From assembly GCA_034927685.1 (NCBI GenBank), contig JAYFPO010000003.1:24531-88530 (forward strand): a stretch of 64,000 bases of DNA, given 5' to 3'. The position numbers were made by a program, and so were the translations under genes. The DNA comes from RGIG3159 sp034927685 (GTDB lineage: Bacteria > Bacillota > Clostridia > Oscillospirales > Oscillospiraceae). Positions 43,889 through 52,889 of the stretch are shown one piece after another (positions within the stretch are counted from its first letter, which is position 1; every line of letters begins with the position of its first letter). The notes beneath the pieces are model-generated. The model searched no databases. It had not been told where the DNA came from and saw only the letters and a program-made list of their open reading frames with translations.

Positions 43889-44748
43889 CCCGCGCCACCA
43901 CGCTTTCGATCGAGATACTGTGCCTTTGCCTGCTCCACGGTATAGACAGAGGCATCTACCGGCAGGCCCAGCTCCCGCAGCCGCAGAAAGACCCGCGTAA
44001 TCTGCGGCACGTCCAGGCCCATGGAGAGAAGCTCCTCCGCCCGGGCGAAAATCTCCCGGGGCGCGCCCTCCATGGCGATGCCGCTGCCGTTCATGACCAC
44101 GATACGGCCGGCGTTCCGGGCAACCTCCTCCATGCTGTGGCTCACCATGACGATGGCCGCGCCGGTCTCCCGACGAAAGGCGCGGATGTTTTCCAGAATC
44201 TCCTCGCTGCCGCGCGGGTCCAGGCCGGCCGTCGGCTCGTCCAGAATCAGGACCTCCGGCTCCATGGCGATGACGCCCGCAATGGCAACCCGGCGCTTCT
44301 GCCCGCCGGACAGATCGAAGGGCGATTTTTCCAGCTCGTCCCGATCCACGCCCACAAAACCCGCCGCCTCATAGACCCGGCGACGGATTTCCTCCTCCGG
44401 CAAGCCCATATTTTTGGGGCCGAAGGCGATGTCCTTGTAAACCGTTTCCTCGAAAAGCTGGTACTCCGGGTACTGAAATACCAGCCCCACGCGAAAGCGG
44501 ATCTTTCTCAAGAATTCCTTGCTCTCCCAGAGGTCCCGGCCTTCAAACAGGACCTGGCCGGACGTGGGCTTCAGAAGCCCGTTAAAATGCTGAATCAGTG
44601 TGGATTTTCCTGAGCCGGTATGGCCGATGACGCCGAGAAATTCGCCGCGCTCTACGGTAAAATTCACCTGATCGACGGCACAGTGTTCAAACGGTGTGCC
44701 GATGCCGTAGACGTGGCTGAGATTCCGCGTCTCAATGATAGGGGCCAA
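43882..44748 (-). CDS. ecfA2: ECF transporter ATPase subunit A2
   Basis: 288 residues. Walker A GHTGSGKST, VFQYPEYQLFEETV (Q-helix), signature LSGGQKRRVAIAG and LILDEPTAGLDP. The start is TTG 44748 with CGGAGG 8 bases upstream, giving a product that begins LAPIIETRNLSHVYG; the ATG-started longer reading lies within ecfA1. Together with ecfA1 and ecfT it forms the energising module for group II ECF importers. Confidence 0.93.
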   Translation of the reverse strand: MAPIIETRNLSHVYGIGTPFEHCAVDQVNFTVERGEFLGVIGHTGSGKSTLIQHFNGLLKPTSGQVLFEGRDLWESKEFLRKIRFRVGLVFQYPEYQLFEETVYKDIAFGPKNMGLPEEEIRRRVYEAAGFVGVDRDELEKSPFDLSGGQKRRVAIAGVIAMEPEVLILDEPTAGLDPRGSEEILENIRAFRRETGAAIVMVSHSMEEVARNAGRIVVMNGSGIAMEGAPREIFARAEELLSMGLDVPQITRVFLRLRELGLPVDASVYTVEQAKAQYLDRKRGGAGC

Positions 44749-44773
44749 TTGCGTTTCCTCCGATACATTTGGG

Positions 44774-45616
44774 TCAGGCCTTCCAGTTTGCGGCAAGTGC
44801 CTGCGCACATTCCTCCACGGAGAGGGCATCCAGGGAGAAGTCGTACCCCTCCCGGTTCAATTCATAAAGCAGCGCCGTGGTATCCGGCACGCTGAGTCCG
44901 ACGCTCCGCATCAGCTCCACTTGGGAAAACACCGCCTCCGGCGCACCGTCGGCGACGATTTTGCCGTCGTCCATGACGATAACGCGCTCGGCCTCGGCCG
45001 CCTCCTGCATGTGGTGGGTGATGAGGACGATGGTAATGCCGTCCCCATTCAGGCGCTTCACCGTGTCCATCACGTCGCGGCGACCCCGGGGATCCAGCAT
45101 GGCAGTCGGCTCGTCCAGCACGATGCATCTGGGCCGCATGGCAATCACGCCCGCGATGGCGATGCGCTGCTTCTGTCCGCCGGAGAGCAGGTGGGGCGCG
45201 TGCTCGCGGTACTCCGTCATGCCGACCAATTGCAGCGCCTCATCCACCCGGCGGCGGATTTCCGCAGGCTCCACGCCGAGGTTTTCCGGCGCGAAAGCCA
45301 CATCCTCCTCCACGACGTTAGAGACAATCTGATTGTCCGGATTCTGGAACACCATGCCAACGGTGCGCCGGATTTCATACAAAAGCGCCTCGTCCGCGGT
45401 GTCCATGCCATAGACGGTCACGCTGCCGCCCTGCGGCAGCAAGATGGCGTTGAGCTGCTTGGCCAGCGTGGATTTCCCGCAGCCGTTGTGCCCCAATACG
45501 GCCACAAAGCTGCCCGCCTCGATTTGCAGGCTAAGGCCGTCAAAAACCTTGACCGTCACCTGTCCCTCCGCCGGCGGATACGCGTAGGAGATCTGACTGA
45601 TTGTAATTGCATCCAT
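44774..45616 (-). CDS. ecfA1: ECF transporter ATPase subunit A1
   Basis: 280 residues. Walker A GHNGCGKST, Q-helix VFQNPDNQIVSNVV, signature LSGGQKQRIAIAG, Walker B CIVLDEPTAMLDP and switch His in ITHHMQEA. The order ecfA1-ecfA2-ecfT is the normal one. ATG 45616 lies 12 bases after the methyltransferase stop, with AAGGA upstream. Confidence 0.93.
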   Translation of the reverse strand: MDAITISQISYAYPPAEGQVTVKVFDGLSLQIEAGSFVAVLGHNGCGKSTLAKQLNAILLPQGGSVTVYGMDTADEALLYEIRRTVGMVFQNPDNQIVSNVVEEDVAFAPENLGVEPAEIRRRVDEALQLVGMTEYREHAPHLLSGGQKQRIAIAGVIAMRPRCIVLDEPTAMLDPRGRRDVMDTVKRLNGDGITIVLITHHMQEAAEAERVIVMDDGKIVADGAPEAVFSQVELMRSVGLSVPDTTALLYELNREGYDFSLDALSVEECAQALAANWKA

Positions 45617-45628
45617 AGGAAAATCCTT

Positions 45629-46492
45629 CTATTCGGCGATCCATCGCCCTGTAGCGCCACAGGGCAGTGCCAGGCCGTTCTCCCGGACAGGGAGGCCCAG
45701 CTCATCACATTCGCTGTGTCCCCGGTGACGGGCGCCCGCCACAGAGTCCAGGATATATCCCAATACCGACGGGGCCAGGCCCGTCGTATAGGAGTTGATT
45801 AAAACAAAGAGCGGCTGGTCGGAAAGCACGCTGGAGACCAGCTCCACGAAGGGATAGAGATCGTTTTCCAGCTTCCAGAGTTCGCCGGAAGGGCCGCGCC
45901 CGTAGGAGGGCGGGTCCATGATGACGGCGTCGTACCGCTTGCCGCGCCGGATCTCGCGCTCCACGAACTTGACGCAGTCGTCCACAATCCAGCGGATGGG
46001 CGCGTCCTCCAGCCCGGAGGACTTTGCGTTTTCACGCCCCCAGGCCACCATGCCGCGGGCCGCGTCTACATGGCAGACGGAGGCGCCCGCCTTCGCGGCG
46101 GCCAGCGTCGCGCCGCCGGTATAGGCAAAAAGGTTCAGGACACTGATCGGGCGGCCCGCACCAGAGATCTTTTCCCGGATAAAGTCCCAATTGGCCGCCT
46201 GCTCCGGAAATACGCCGGTGTGCTTGAAATTCATGGGCTTAATGTGGAAGGTCAGATCACCGTAGCCGATCTGCCAGCGCTCCGGCACGCGGTTCCGATC
46301 CCACTCTCCCCCGCCGGTGGCGGCACGCAGATACCGCGCATCGTACTTTTCCCAGAGCGGATTGCGCTTCGGCGTCCGCCAGATGACCTGCGGGTCCGGC
46401 CGCACCAGGATATAGTTTCCCCAGCGCTCCAATTTTTCGCCGCAGGAGGCGTCGATCACCTCGTAATCTCTCCAGTTTTCCGATCTCCACAT
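45629..46492 (-). CDS. Class I SAM-dependent methyltransferase (RlmI/RlmK-like)
   Basis: 287 residues. SAM-binding VLNLFAYTGGATLAAAKAGA (quoted in part), acidic VDAARG, and the target-base motif MDPPSYGRG near residue 185 place it with 23S rRNA cytosine/guanine methyltransferases of the COG1092/COG2519-like SAM fold. No PUA domain precedes it. ATG 46492 is 2 bases after the PBP stop and uses GGAGAATAGG. The exact target is unknown. Confidence 0.85.
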   Translation of the reverse strand: MWRSENWRDYEVIDASCGEKLERWGNYILVRPDPQVIWRTPKRNPLWEKYDARYLRAATGGGEWDRNRVPERWQIGYGDLTFHIKPMNFKHTGVFPEQAANWDFIREKISGAGRPISVLNLFAYTGGATLAAAKAGASVCHVDAARGMVAWGRENAKSSGLEDAPIRWIVDDCVKFVEREIRRGKRYDAVIMDPPSYGRGPSGELWKLENDLYPFVELVSSVLSDQPLFVLINSYTTGLAPSVLGYILDSVAGARHRGHSECDELGLPVRENGLALPCGATGRWIAE

Positions 46493-46494
46493 AC

Positions 46495-48960
46495 CTATTC
46501 TCCATTGCTTCCAGTATTTTCTGCGGCGCTTTCCTCGGCCTCCGCCCGCTGCTTCTCCAGGGCCTCTTTGATCAGGTCCTCCTCGGTCTTGACGTTCACG
46601 ATTTCCACATGGACGTAGCACTCCAGATTCAGCGGATCGGGCACCGCGCTCTCCGCAGCGACATAGCCGGCCGGGACCTCGCCGATGTAATTGTACTGCT
46701 GGTCCTGCACGACAATCCCCTCGATGGGGAAAAATCTGCTCACGTTCAGCATACCGACCTGGTAGATGCTGCCGGCCGCCTGCTGTTCGCAGTACTCCGT
46801 CGCGACATGGTTGGAGACGCCGCAGATGTCCACCATCTTATGGTTTGTGCAGTACTCTGTCGGTACGTCCTCCAGCGCCAGATAGGCGGTCACAGTGCGG
46901 TCGCCGCGTGGATCGCTCCTGCATGCGTCGGTCGCCAGCATACCGCTGTCCTGGCAAACGCTGCACTCCACCACATTGCCGAGTTTCCAGAAATCCTGAA
47001 CCGTCAGGTCGCTGTGAATGCTCGACATGACCTTTTGCCAGAGCGTTATGGACGGGTTTCCACTGCCGTCCGTCGTCACAATGGTCTCCGGCGTGTCGTA
47101 GCCGGTCCAGGTAACCGCCGTATAGTAGGGCGTATAGCCCGCGAACCAGCGGTCAAAATTGTCCGAGGTAGTGCCGGTTTTACCGGCCACCGGCATACTG
47201 CCCAGCGACGCGGCGGTGCCGGTGCCGCTTGTGACGGTAGCCTGCATCATGGAGGTCAGGTACCAGGCGTTCTTCTCGCTGACCGCCTGGTGGGTCTCCT
47301 GCTCGTTGTCCAGGATCACGTTGCCGCTGCTGTCCTCGACTTTCGTGTAGGTCCGGCCTTCCCGGTAAACGCCATGGTTATAAAAGGCGGCGTAGGCCTG
47401 AGCCAACGACCGAATGGTGACGCCGTCCGTCAAGCTGCCGAGGCCCATGCCCCAGAGTGTCAGGTCGGTATACTGCCCGCGGCTCGCCACGAGCCCGGTA
47501 ATCCCCATTTTTTCCGTGGCAAAGTCGTAGCAGGCCTGCGGCCCCAACTCGTTGACCAGCTTGACCGCCACCGTGTTGAGGGAGAGGGATACCGCCGTGG
47601 TCATATTAACGAGGCCGCGGTAGATCCCGTCGGAGTTTTTGGGCCAGGCCGCCTCATCCGTGAAGGTCAGCGGCGTATCATCCATCACGGTCACCGGCGT
47701 AATCAGGCCCGCCTCCAGCGCAGGCGCATAGACCGTGATCGGTTTCAGCACGGAACCCGGCTGCAATTGACTCTGTGTGGCACGGTTGAAGGTCAGGCTG
47801 CCGGTCTTCTCCCCCGTGCCGCCGACCAACGCCACGATATCGCCGCTCTCATTGTCGATGATTACCATGCCGCCCTCAAGCTGCTGGCTGGACTCGGTGG
47901 TCGGCAGGCTGTTCTTGTCCTCAAAGACCGTCTCCAGCTCCGTCTGCACATCAAGATCGATGGTACAATAGATGGAATACCCGCCGGAAGTCAGCATATC
48001 GGAGCAAACCTCGTAGCTGTAGCCAGTCTGTTCCATCAGATCCGCGACCACATCCCGGACCACCTGGTCGACAAAATAGGAATAATAGCCGTACTGGTTG
48101 TCGTAGACGCTGCTGCTGGCGGAATGGAAATCCATCTCTTCCGCCACCGCCGTATCATAATCCGTCTCGGAGATATATCCCTGCTTCAGCATCTCGGAGA
48201 GAATCGTGAGCTGACGGTCGCGGTTATTTTCCGGATAGAGATAGGGGTCGTATTTGGATGGATTGTTGGTAATGCCGATCAGGCTGGCACATTCAGCCAG
48301 ACTCAGATCCCAAACATCCTTGCCAAAATACTGGAGCGCGGCGCTCTCCACGCCATAGCAGCCCTCGCCCAGATAGATGGTATTGAGATACATCTCCATG
48401 ATGTCGCTCTTCTCATAATCGTCCTCCAGATGCAGTGCCCGGTAGATCTCGGTCAGCTTCCGCCGCACCGTGACCTGATCCTCCTTGGTCAGATTCTTGA
48501 CAAGCTGCTGGGTGATCGTGGATCCGCCGTAGGAGGAGTTCCCGATGAACATACTGCCGCAGGCCTTGAGTGTCCGCAGCCAATCCACGCCGGAATGCTC
48601 GAAGAACCGCTTGTCCTCAATGGACACGCAGGCGAAAACCAGATTGTTTGGGATGTTTTCATAGTCGGTCCAGACGCGGTTTTCCGTGGCGTAGAGCTTT
48701 TGAAGCTCCTTCCACTCGCCGGTCTTGCTGTCCTGATAGTAGATCACAGAGGTCTGGTCGAGGCTGTAATCCTCCAGCTTCAGGTAGGACTGCTGGCTCA
48801 GATCGCTCTTCACCCAGCCGAAAAAATAGACGCAAAAAATAGAAAAGGCAACAGCGCCGACCAGAAACAGCGTGCCGATCACGCGTAAAACGGTGTGCAG
48901 CACTGGATGGTTCTTCTTCTGGGGCGTTTCCCAATTGAATTTATGACCACCTTTTGCCAT
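46495..48960 (-). CDS. Class A penicillin-binding protein (PBP1A-type)
   Basis: 821 residues. Bifunctional peptidoglycan synthase: N-terminal cytoplasmic tail, one membrane helix (about 24-50), glycosyltransferase domain with EDKRFFEHSGVD (catalytic Glu), GGSTITQQLVKN, and transpeptidase domain with SxxK in QPGSVLKP, SLN and KTGTT. A Cys-containing tail and a charged Glu/Ala-rich C-terminus follow. First gene of the eight-gene operon reaching clpE. Confidence 0.95.
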   Translation of the reverse strand: MAKGGHKFNWETPQKKNHPVLHTVLRVIGTLFLVGAVAFSIFCVYFFGWVKSDLSQQSYLKLEDYSLDQTSVIYYQDSKTGEWKELQKLYATENRVWTDYENIPNNLVFACVSIEDKRFFEHSGVDWLRTLKACGSMFIGNSSYGGSTITQQLVKNLTKEDQVTVRRKLTEIYRALHLEDDYEKSDIMEMYLNTIYLGEGCYGVESAALQYFGKDVWDLSLAECASLIGITNNPSKYDPYLYPENNRDRQLTILSEMLKQGYISETDYDTAVAEEMDFHSASSSVYDNQYGYYSYFVDQVVRDVVADLMEQTGYSYEVCSDMLTSGGYSIYCTIDLDVQTELETVFEDKNSLPTTESSQQLEGGMVIIDNESGDIVALVGGTGEKTGSLTFNRATQSQLQPGSVLKPITVYAPALEAGLITPVTVMDDTPLTFTDEAAWPKNSDGIYRGLVNMTTAVSLSLNTVAVKLVNELGPQACYDFATEKMGITGLVASRGQYTDLTLWGMGLGSLTDGVTIRSLAQAYAAFYNHGVYREGRTYTKVEDSSGNVILDNEQETHQAVSEKNAWYLTSMMQATVTSGTGTAASLGSMPVAGKTGTTSDNFDRWFAGYTPYYTAVTWTGYDTPETIVTTDGSGNPSITLWQKVMSSIHSDLTVQDFWKLGNVVECSVCQDSGMLATDACRSDPRGDRTVTAYLALEDVPTEYCTNHKMVDICGVSNHVATEYCEQQAAGSIYQVGMLNVSRFFPIEGIVVQDQQYNYIGEVPAGYVAAESAVPDPLNLECYVHVEIVNVKTEEDLIKEALEKQRAEAEESAAENTGSNGE

Positions 48961-49058
48961 TGCGGTTCCTCCTCATCCAAACGCTGTCCGTCCTAAAAAA
49001 GTCCTGGAGAGAGCTGCCTCGTTTCCACGCATATGCGGGCAGGGCATACATACAGTTT

Positions 49059-49067
49059 ATTATACCA
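49059..49067 (-). promoter_or_regulatory. Probable extended -10 promoter of the PBP1A operon
   Basis: Minus strand TGGTATAAT (49059-49067) matches an extended -10 (TGn-TATAAT). A TTGACA further upstream is too close for normal spacing. It lies about 100 bases before the PBP start. Confidence 0.4.
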
Positions 49068-49154
49068 TACCTGTCAATTCCCGTTTTTGAACATTTTCTG
49101 AATTTTTTATAACTGGCGCATCTTGGGATAAACTAAGACGGGAGGGATGCTAGA

Positions 49155-49415
49155 ATGAAACAATTATTCCGCATTTGCGTCGTGATCATGCTTTGTCTAT
49201 CTTTGGCAACCATCGGGTTTGCATCGTCCGGCTATCTGGTAACCGAAAAGGAGGGGATGGTAGCAGTCTGGGACTGTGCGGCAGATGATTGGCGCTGTGT
49301 CACTGACACGCCGGTCAGCAGTCTGCCAACCGAAGACCGCCGCGCCCTTAGTCCCGGCGTGCTCTGCGCGGACGAAACGTCGCTCAGCGCACTGCTGGAA
49401 GATTATTGCTCGTGA
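49155..49415 (+). CDS. Small secreted protein resembling the BofC C-terminal domain
   Basis: 86 residues. A signal peptide (FRICVVIMLCLSLATIGFAS) is followed by a short domain YLVTEKEGMVAVWD ... PVSSLPTEDRRALSPGV ... LLEDYCS, the pattern seen in BofC-like and related small proteins of sporulating Clostridia. BofC acts in the intermembrane space of the forespore; I infer only that this is an exported protein of similar fold. ATG follows GGGAGGG. Divergent from PBP1A. Confidence 0.7.
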   Translation: MKQLFRICVVIMLCLSLATIGFASSGYLVTEKEGMVAVWDCAADDWRCVTDTPVSSLPTEDRRALSPGVLCADETSLSALLEDYCS

Positions 49416-49500
49416 CCGCAGCGGGACAGATTTCCTCTTGATTTTCCTCTCTGTACGGGGTACAATAGGGCTACCAAAGAGCCGAACGGAGGACCCCATA

Positions 49501-49779
49501 ATGGAGGAAGATTTTGGCGACGATTTCATCACGATTACCGATGAGGACGGCAAAAGCTACGAAATGGAAGTTCTGTGCCGCTTCGAGCACAAGGAACAGG
49601 AATATATGGCGCTGGTGCCGGCGGATTCCGACGAGGAGGAGCCTTCACTGGAAGTCAATATTCTGCGGATCGTGGAGGATCAGGGCGAAGAGGTCCTCGA
49701 GGCCATACAGGATGAAACGGAGCTTGAGGAAGTGTACGAGGCCCTGATGGAGCTCTCCTATGAGGATGAAGAAGAATAA
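49501..49779 (+). CDS. DUF1292 (YrzB-like) protein
   Basis: 92 residues, very acidic. ITITDEDGKSYEMEVL and EYMALVPADSDEEE with the C-terminal VLEAIQDETELEEVYEA are the DUF1292 pattern. It is small, cytoplasmic and of unknown function; in other Firmicutes it sits between yrrK/ruvX and yrzL. Here ruvX is about 4 kb away. ATG follows CGGAGG. Confidence 0.88.
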   Translation: MEEDFGDDFITITDEDGKSYEMEVLCRFEHKEQEYMALVPADSDEEEPSLEVNILRIVEDQGEEVLEAIQDETELEEVYEALMELSYEDEEE

Positions 49780-49781
49780 CA

Positions 49782-49968
49782 GTCCCCTGCCCGGTGCGTG
49801 ACGGGCTCACTTAAACCCACATCTTTTTTACGGGATACCGGACTTCCCTACCGGATTGCAGGCCTCCCGCCCCAGGCGGAAGTTGGAAGCAGTGATGGTA
49901 TGGAGAGGTAACCCACCTGCCAGTTCGTGCAGGTTATAATTGGGTTCGCACGGCCACGGCGGGGTTTG
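49782..49968 (+). ncRNA. ssrS: 6S RNA
   Basis: About 187 nt. The two arms close on each other: CCCCTGCC at the left end with GGCGGGG at the right, and GGTGCGTGACGGGCTCACTTAAACCCA-type left arm (quoted in part) with TGGGTTCGCACGGCC on the right, leaving the large central open-promoter-mimic bulge and an inner extended hairpin. This layout is that of 6S RNA, which binds the housekeeping RNA polymerase. It starts only about 3 bases after the DUF1292 stop, so it may share or be processed from that transcript. It is followed by two hairpins. Confidence 0.8.
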
Positions 49969-49971
49969 ACT

Positions 49972-50037
49972 GGACCGGTTTCCGGTCCGTCATGCGCGTC
50001 GAAACGCGGTTGGGTCCGTCCCAGCCGCGTTTTGTCA
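49972..50037 (+). terminator. Tandem hairpins after the 6S RNA
   Basis: GGACCGG/CCGGTCC with a TTT loop at about 49972-49988, then AACGCGG-TGGG/CCCA-CCGCGTT at about 50004-50034 followed by TTTGTC. The second is the stronger terminator. Confidence 0.65.
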
Positions 50038-50094
50038 TGCCTCCCTGTGCTCGCAGGAATTCTGTGAGGAAATCGTGTATTTTCTGCTTAGGCC

Positions 50095-50122
50095 TTGCAA
50101 GAATGAAATAATTTGTTATAAT
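50095..50122 (+). promoter_or_regulatory. Promoter of the foldase gene
   Basis: -35 TTGCAA (50095-50100) and -10 TATAAT (50117-50122) with a 16-base spacer, 62 bases before the ATG. Confidence 0.6.
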
Positions 50123-50183
50123 AATAAACATCTTTCGGCCCTGTGGCTGGGCCGACGCAAAAAACGAGAGGATTGATCCAACT

Positions 50184-51734
50184 ATGAGCGCTTCGAAAGA
50201 AAAGCAGACCCCCAAGGACGTTTTCAGCGCCGGTCGGTCTCCTGACCTGGCCGCCAAGGCTGCCCAAAAAAAGAAAATCAGGAAAAACGTGTTGGTCGGC
50301 ATTGCCGTCACTCTGGTGGTCGTTCTGTCCATTGGCTCCATTGTCCTGTTCCGCGGGCCATTTTTCCGCAATCACTCCGTCGCCGTCACCGTCGGCGATC
50401 ACGAACTGACACCAACCATGGTCCGCTATTTCTACGCGGACACCTTCTCGCAGTTGAACCAGAGCTATGGATCGATGTTCACCCAGCTTTTCGGGGAAAA
50501 CGACAACTTCCAGGATGAAGTTTACGACGAATCCACTGGGGAAACCTGGGGGGACTACATCATGGAGCAGGCTGTGGAGCAGATCCGCACCACCTACGCC
50601 GTGTATGACGAGGCCATGGCACAAGACTACGTCCTCAGCGAGGACGGCGAAAACTCGCTGACCAGCACGGAAAGCATGATCTCGCTCTATGCCGCTTACT
50701 CCGGCACGACGGAAAACGATTACATCCGCAATGTCTACGGCACCGGCACCGGCAAGACCACCTATCTGGAATACGAGCGGATTCTGACCACGGTCTCCTA
50801 CTATGAAAAGGAGATGCGTAACTCCTACCAGTACACGCAGGACGATCTGAGCGAAGCTTACGAGGCGGATTCCGCCGATTATGACGTCTATACCTACCAT
50901 TCCTATTATGTCACCGGACAGTCCTCTTCCAGCGATGAGACCGAGCAAACCGCCGCGATGGCGGAAGCCCAGACACAGGCGGAGAGCATGGCGGAAGCCT
51001 CTTCTCATAATCTGGACGAGTTCCTCGCCCAGTGCAACACGCTCTCCGAGACGGAGAACTATACGGATGGCACGCAGAGCCTGCGGAGCAATACCGCTAC
51101 CTCCTCCATGGCAGACGTCGTGAAGGAATGGATCACGGATCCCGCCCGTCAGGAGGGCGACACGGTGGCTCTGCAATATGAGGACTACGGCTATTACGTT
51201 CTCTATTATATCTCCTCCTCCGACAATAATTACGATGCACTGAACATCAACGTAATCAAGATTTCCGCCACGACCACAGACGACAGCGGAACTTCCACCA
51301 CCGATTGGGACGCCGCAAAGGAACAGTTGGACGCGCTGCAAACGGACTACGCGGGCTACGACGACGCAGATACCGCGTTCCAGGAGCTTGCTGCCACCTA
51401 CTCCGACGACGAAGACACCGCTAATACCAGCGGAAAATATGAATACGCCCACCGCGGACAGTTCGACGACGCCCTGGACACCTGGCTCTTTGACAGCGCG
51501 CATGAGGATGGAGAAACGGCGGTCATACAGGGCTCCGACGGCTATTATTTTGTACGCTATATCGGCGCTGCCGGCAACTACCGCGACTATCTGGTCGATC
51601 AGGCCCTGCGCACAGCCGATTATCAGACCTGGTATGACGGCATCATCGCCGACGCTACCGCAGCGCAGAACGAGTTTGGCATGAAGCACGTCTATATGAC
51701 ACTCAAGCTCGAGTCCAGCAGCAGCAGCACGTGA
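50184..51734 (+). CDS. Membrane-anchored SurA/PrsA-like foldase with degenerate parvulin domain
   Basis: 516 residues. A basic cytoplasmic tail, one uncleaved membrane helix (about 35-56: LVGIAVTLVVVLSIGSIVL), then an extracellular SurA_N-like region (VGDHELTPTMVRYFY) and a C-terminal rotamase-like domain with FQELAATYSDDEDTA, YEYAHRGQFDDALDTWLFDSAHEDG (quoted in part) and YYFVRYIG. A Ser-rich end. It should help fold exported proteins. The Lipobox of PrsA is missing. Gene is followed 5 bases later by tcdA. Confidence 0.82.
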   Translation: MSASKEKQTPKDVFSAGRSPDLAAKAAQKKKIRKNVLVGIAVTLVVVLSIGSIVLFRGPFFRNHSVAVTVGDHELTPTMVRYFYADTFSQLNQSYGSMFTQLFGENDNFQDEVYDESTGETWGDYIMEQAVEQIRTTYAVYDEAMAQDYVLSEDGENSLTSTESMISLYAAYSGTTENDYIRNVYGTGTGKTTYLEYERILTTVSYYEKEMRNSYQYTQDDLSEAYEADSADYDVYTYHSYYVTGQSSSSDETEQTAAMAEAQTQAESMAEASSHNLDEFLAQCNTLSETENYTDGTQSLRSNTATSSMADVVKEWITDPARQEGDTVALQYEDYGYYVLYYISSSDNNYDALNINVIKISATTTDDSGTSTTDWDAAKEQLDALQTDYAGYDDADTAFQELAATYSDDEDTANTSGKYEYAHRGQFDDALDTWLFDSAHEDGETAVIQGSDGYYFVRYIGAAGNYRDYLVDQALRTADYQTWYDGIIADATAAQNEFGMKHVYMTLKLESSSSST

Positions 51735-51738
51735 CGCG

Positions 51739-52455
51739 ATGGAGCATCCGTTTATCCGGGAAGAAATGCTGCTGGGGCCGGAAGCACTGGAACGGCTGCG
51801 CGGAAGCCGTGTCATGATCTTTGGCGTCGGCGGTGTAGGCAGCTACGCCGCCGAGGGCTTGGCCCGCGCCGGCGTCGGTACGCTGACGTTGGTGGACAGC
51901 GACACCGTCGGCCTCTCCAACCTGAACCGGCAGCTCTGCGCCCTGCATTCTACGCTGGGGCGATATAAGTCCGACGTCATGGCAGAGCGGATCCGCGACA
52001 TCAATCCCGACTGCGCGGCGGTTTCCCTGCCACTGCATTATTCAGAGGAGACGAAAGACACGTTTTTTGCGCAGCCATGCGACTATATCGTGGACGCCAT
52101 CGATCTGGTTTCCTGCAAGCTGAGTCTGATTCTGACGGCACGGGAGCGGAATGTTCCAATTCTCAGCGCCATGGGCACCGGCAATAAGCTGGACCCCAGC
52201 CAGTTCGAGATCACGGATATCTCCAAAACGCAGGGCTGCCATCTGGCCCGCATCATGCGGAAAGAACTGCGCGAGCGCGGCGTTCTGCACCATACGGTGC
52301 TCTACAGCCGTGAGGAACCGCGCAAGCCGGCCGCGTTGGGTGAAGCGCCGCCGCCGGGTCGCCGCAGCGTACCCGCCTCCGTATCCTGGGTGCCGTCCTG
52401 CGCCGGTCTCATGATGGCCGGATATGTGGTTCGCGCACTGATCGAACGTCCGTAA
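51739..52455 (+). CDS. tcdA: tRNA threonylcarbamoyladenosine dehydratase
   Basis: 238 residues. E1-like enzyme that converts t6A37 into the cyclic form using ATP. Nucleotide loop FGVGGVGSYAAEGLARAG near residue 29, DSDTVGLSNLNRQ, and the segment KTQGCHLARIMRKELR are family features. ATG is 5 bases after the foldase stop. TrmO in this window acts on the same nucleoside. Confidence 0.93.
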   Translation: MEHPFIREEMLLGPEALERLRGSRVMIFGVGGVGSYAAEGLARAGVGTLTLVDSDTVGLSNLNRQLCALHSTLGRYKSDVMAERIRDINPDCAAVSLPLHYSEETKDTFFAQPCDYIVDAIDLVSCKLSLILTARERNVPILSAMGTGNKLDPSQFEITDISKTQGCHLARIMRKELRERGVLHHTVLYSREEPRKPAALGEAPPPGRRSVPASVSWVPSCAGLMMAGYVVRALIERP

Positions 52456-52582
52456 AGCAACCCTCAAAATTCGAAGCGCGGGATTGCGCAGTCAGATTTT
52501 CCGCCGGATCGGCAAAATAGCGTCAAAAAGGGCGAACGGTTGGCAGCATGGGTTCGGTTCCCACAACCTTGAAGCAAAATTG

Positions 52583-52625
52583 ATAAGAGGAATCAATTGT
52601 TTTTACGAATTGATTCCTCTTATTT
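52583..52625 (+). terminator. Perfect AT-rich inverted repeat
   Basis: ATAAGAGGAATCAATT (52583-52598) pairs with AATTGATTCCTCTTAT (52608-52623), with a T-rich loop and TTTATTAT after it. It ends the tcdA transcription unit. Confidence 0.7.
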
Positions 52626-52641
52626 ATTATGATATAAAAAT

Positions 52642-52842
52642 TTGGAAGATTATCGGAGAGATAATCAATACAACATGGAACCGCCTGTCAATGAAAATGG
52701 AAAACAACGATTTCGGAATGTCATTTTTGATGGGAATGCGGATTCTCCTTTGGACTCGAAAGGCCATTTTTATTGGAGGTTGCGTCCAAATCTGATAACA
52801 GCGCTTGAAAATCGAAAACTTGTATCCAATTTGAGCAAATGA
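52642..52842 (+). CDS. AT-rich orphan reading frame, 55-66 residues, uncertain
   Basis: A TTG-started frame (or ATG 52675) with protein-like text: NMEPPVNENGKQRFRN, IFDGNADSPLDSKGHFYW, ending VSNLSK. There is no good ribosome site, but the stretch is sharply more AT-rich than the flanking genes and the frame is closed by a TGA just before the permease. It may be a remnant of a larger acquired gene. In the 52456-52889 gap nothing else is convincing. Confidence 0.3.
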   Translation: MEDYRRDNQYNMEPPVNENGKQRFRNVIFDGNADSPLDSKGHFYWRLRPNLITALENRKLVSNLSK

Positions 52843-52889
52843 AACATAAATCACCCCATTTCGGCTCAAGCTGATACAGGGTGATCGTT

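Noticed and set aside
46609..48888. 759-codon plus-strand frame opposite PBP1A
   Set aside because: Antisense of a gene with all class A PBP motifs.
52535..52575. tRNA-like T arm (GGGTTCGGTTCCC)
   Set aside because: No D arm, anticodon arm or matching acceptor stem can be drawn around it.
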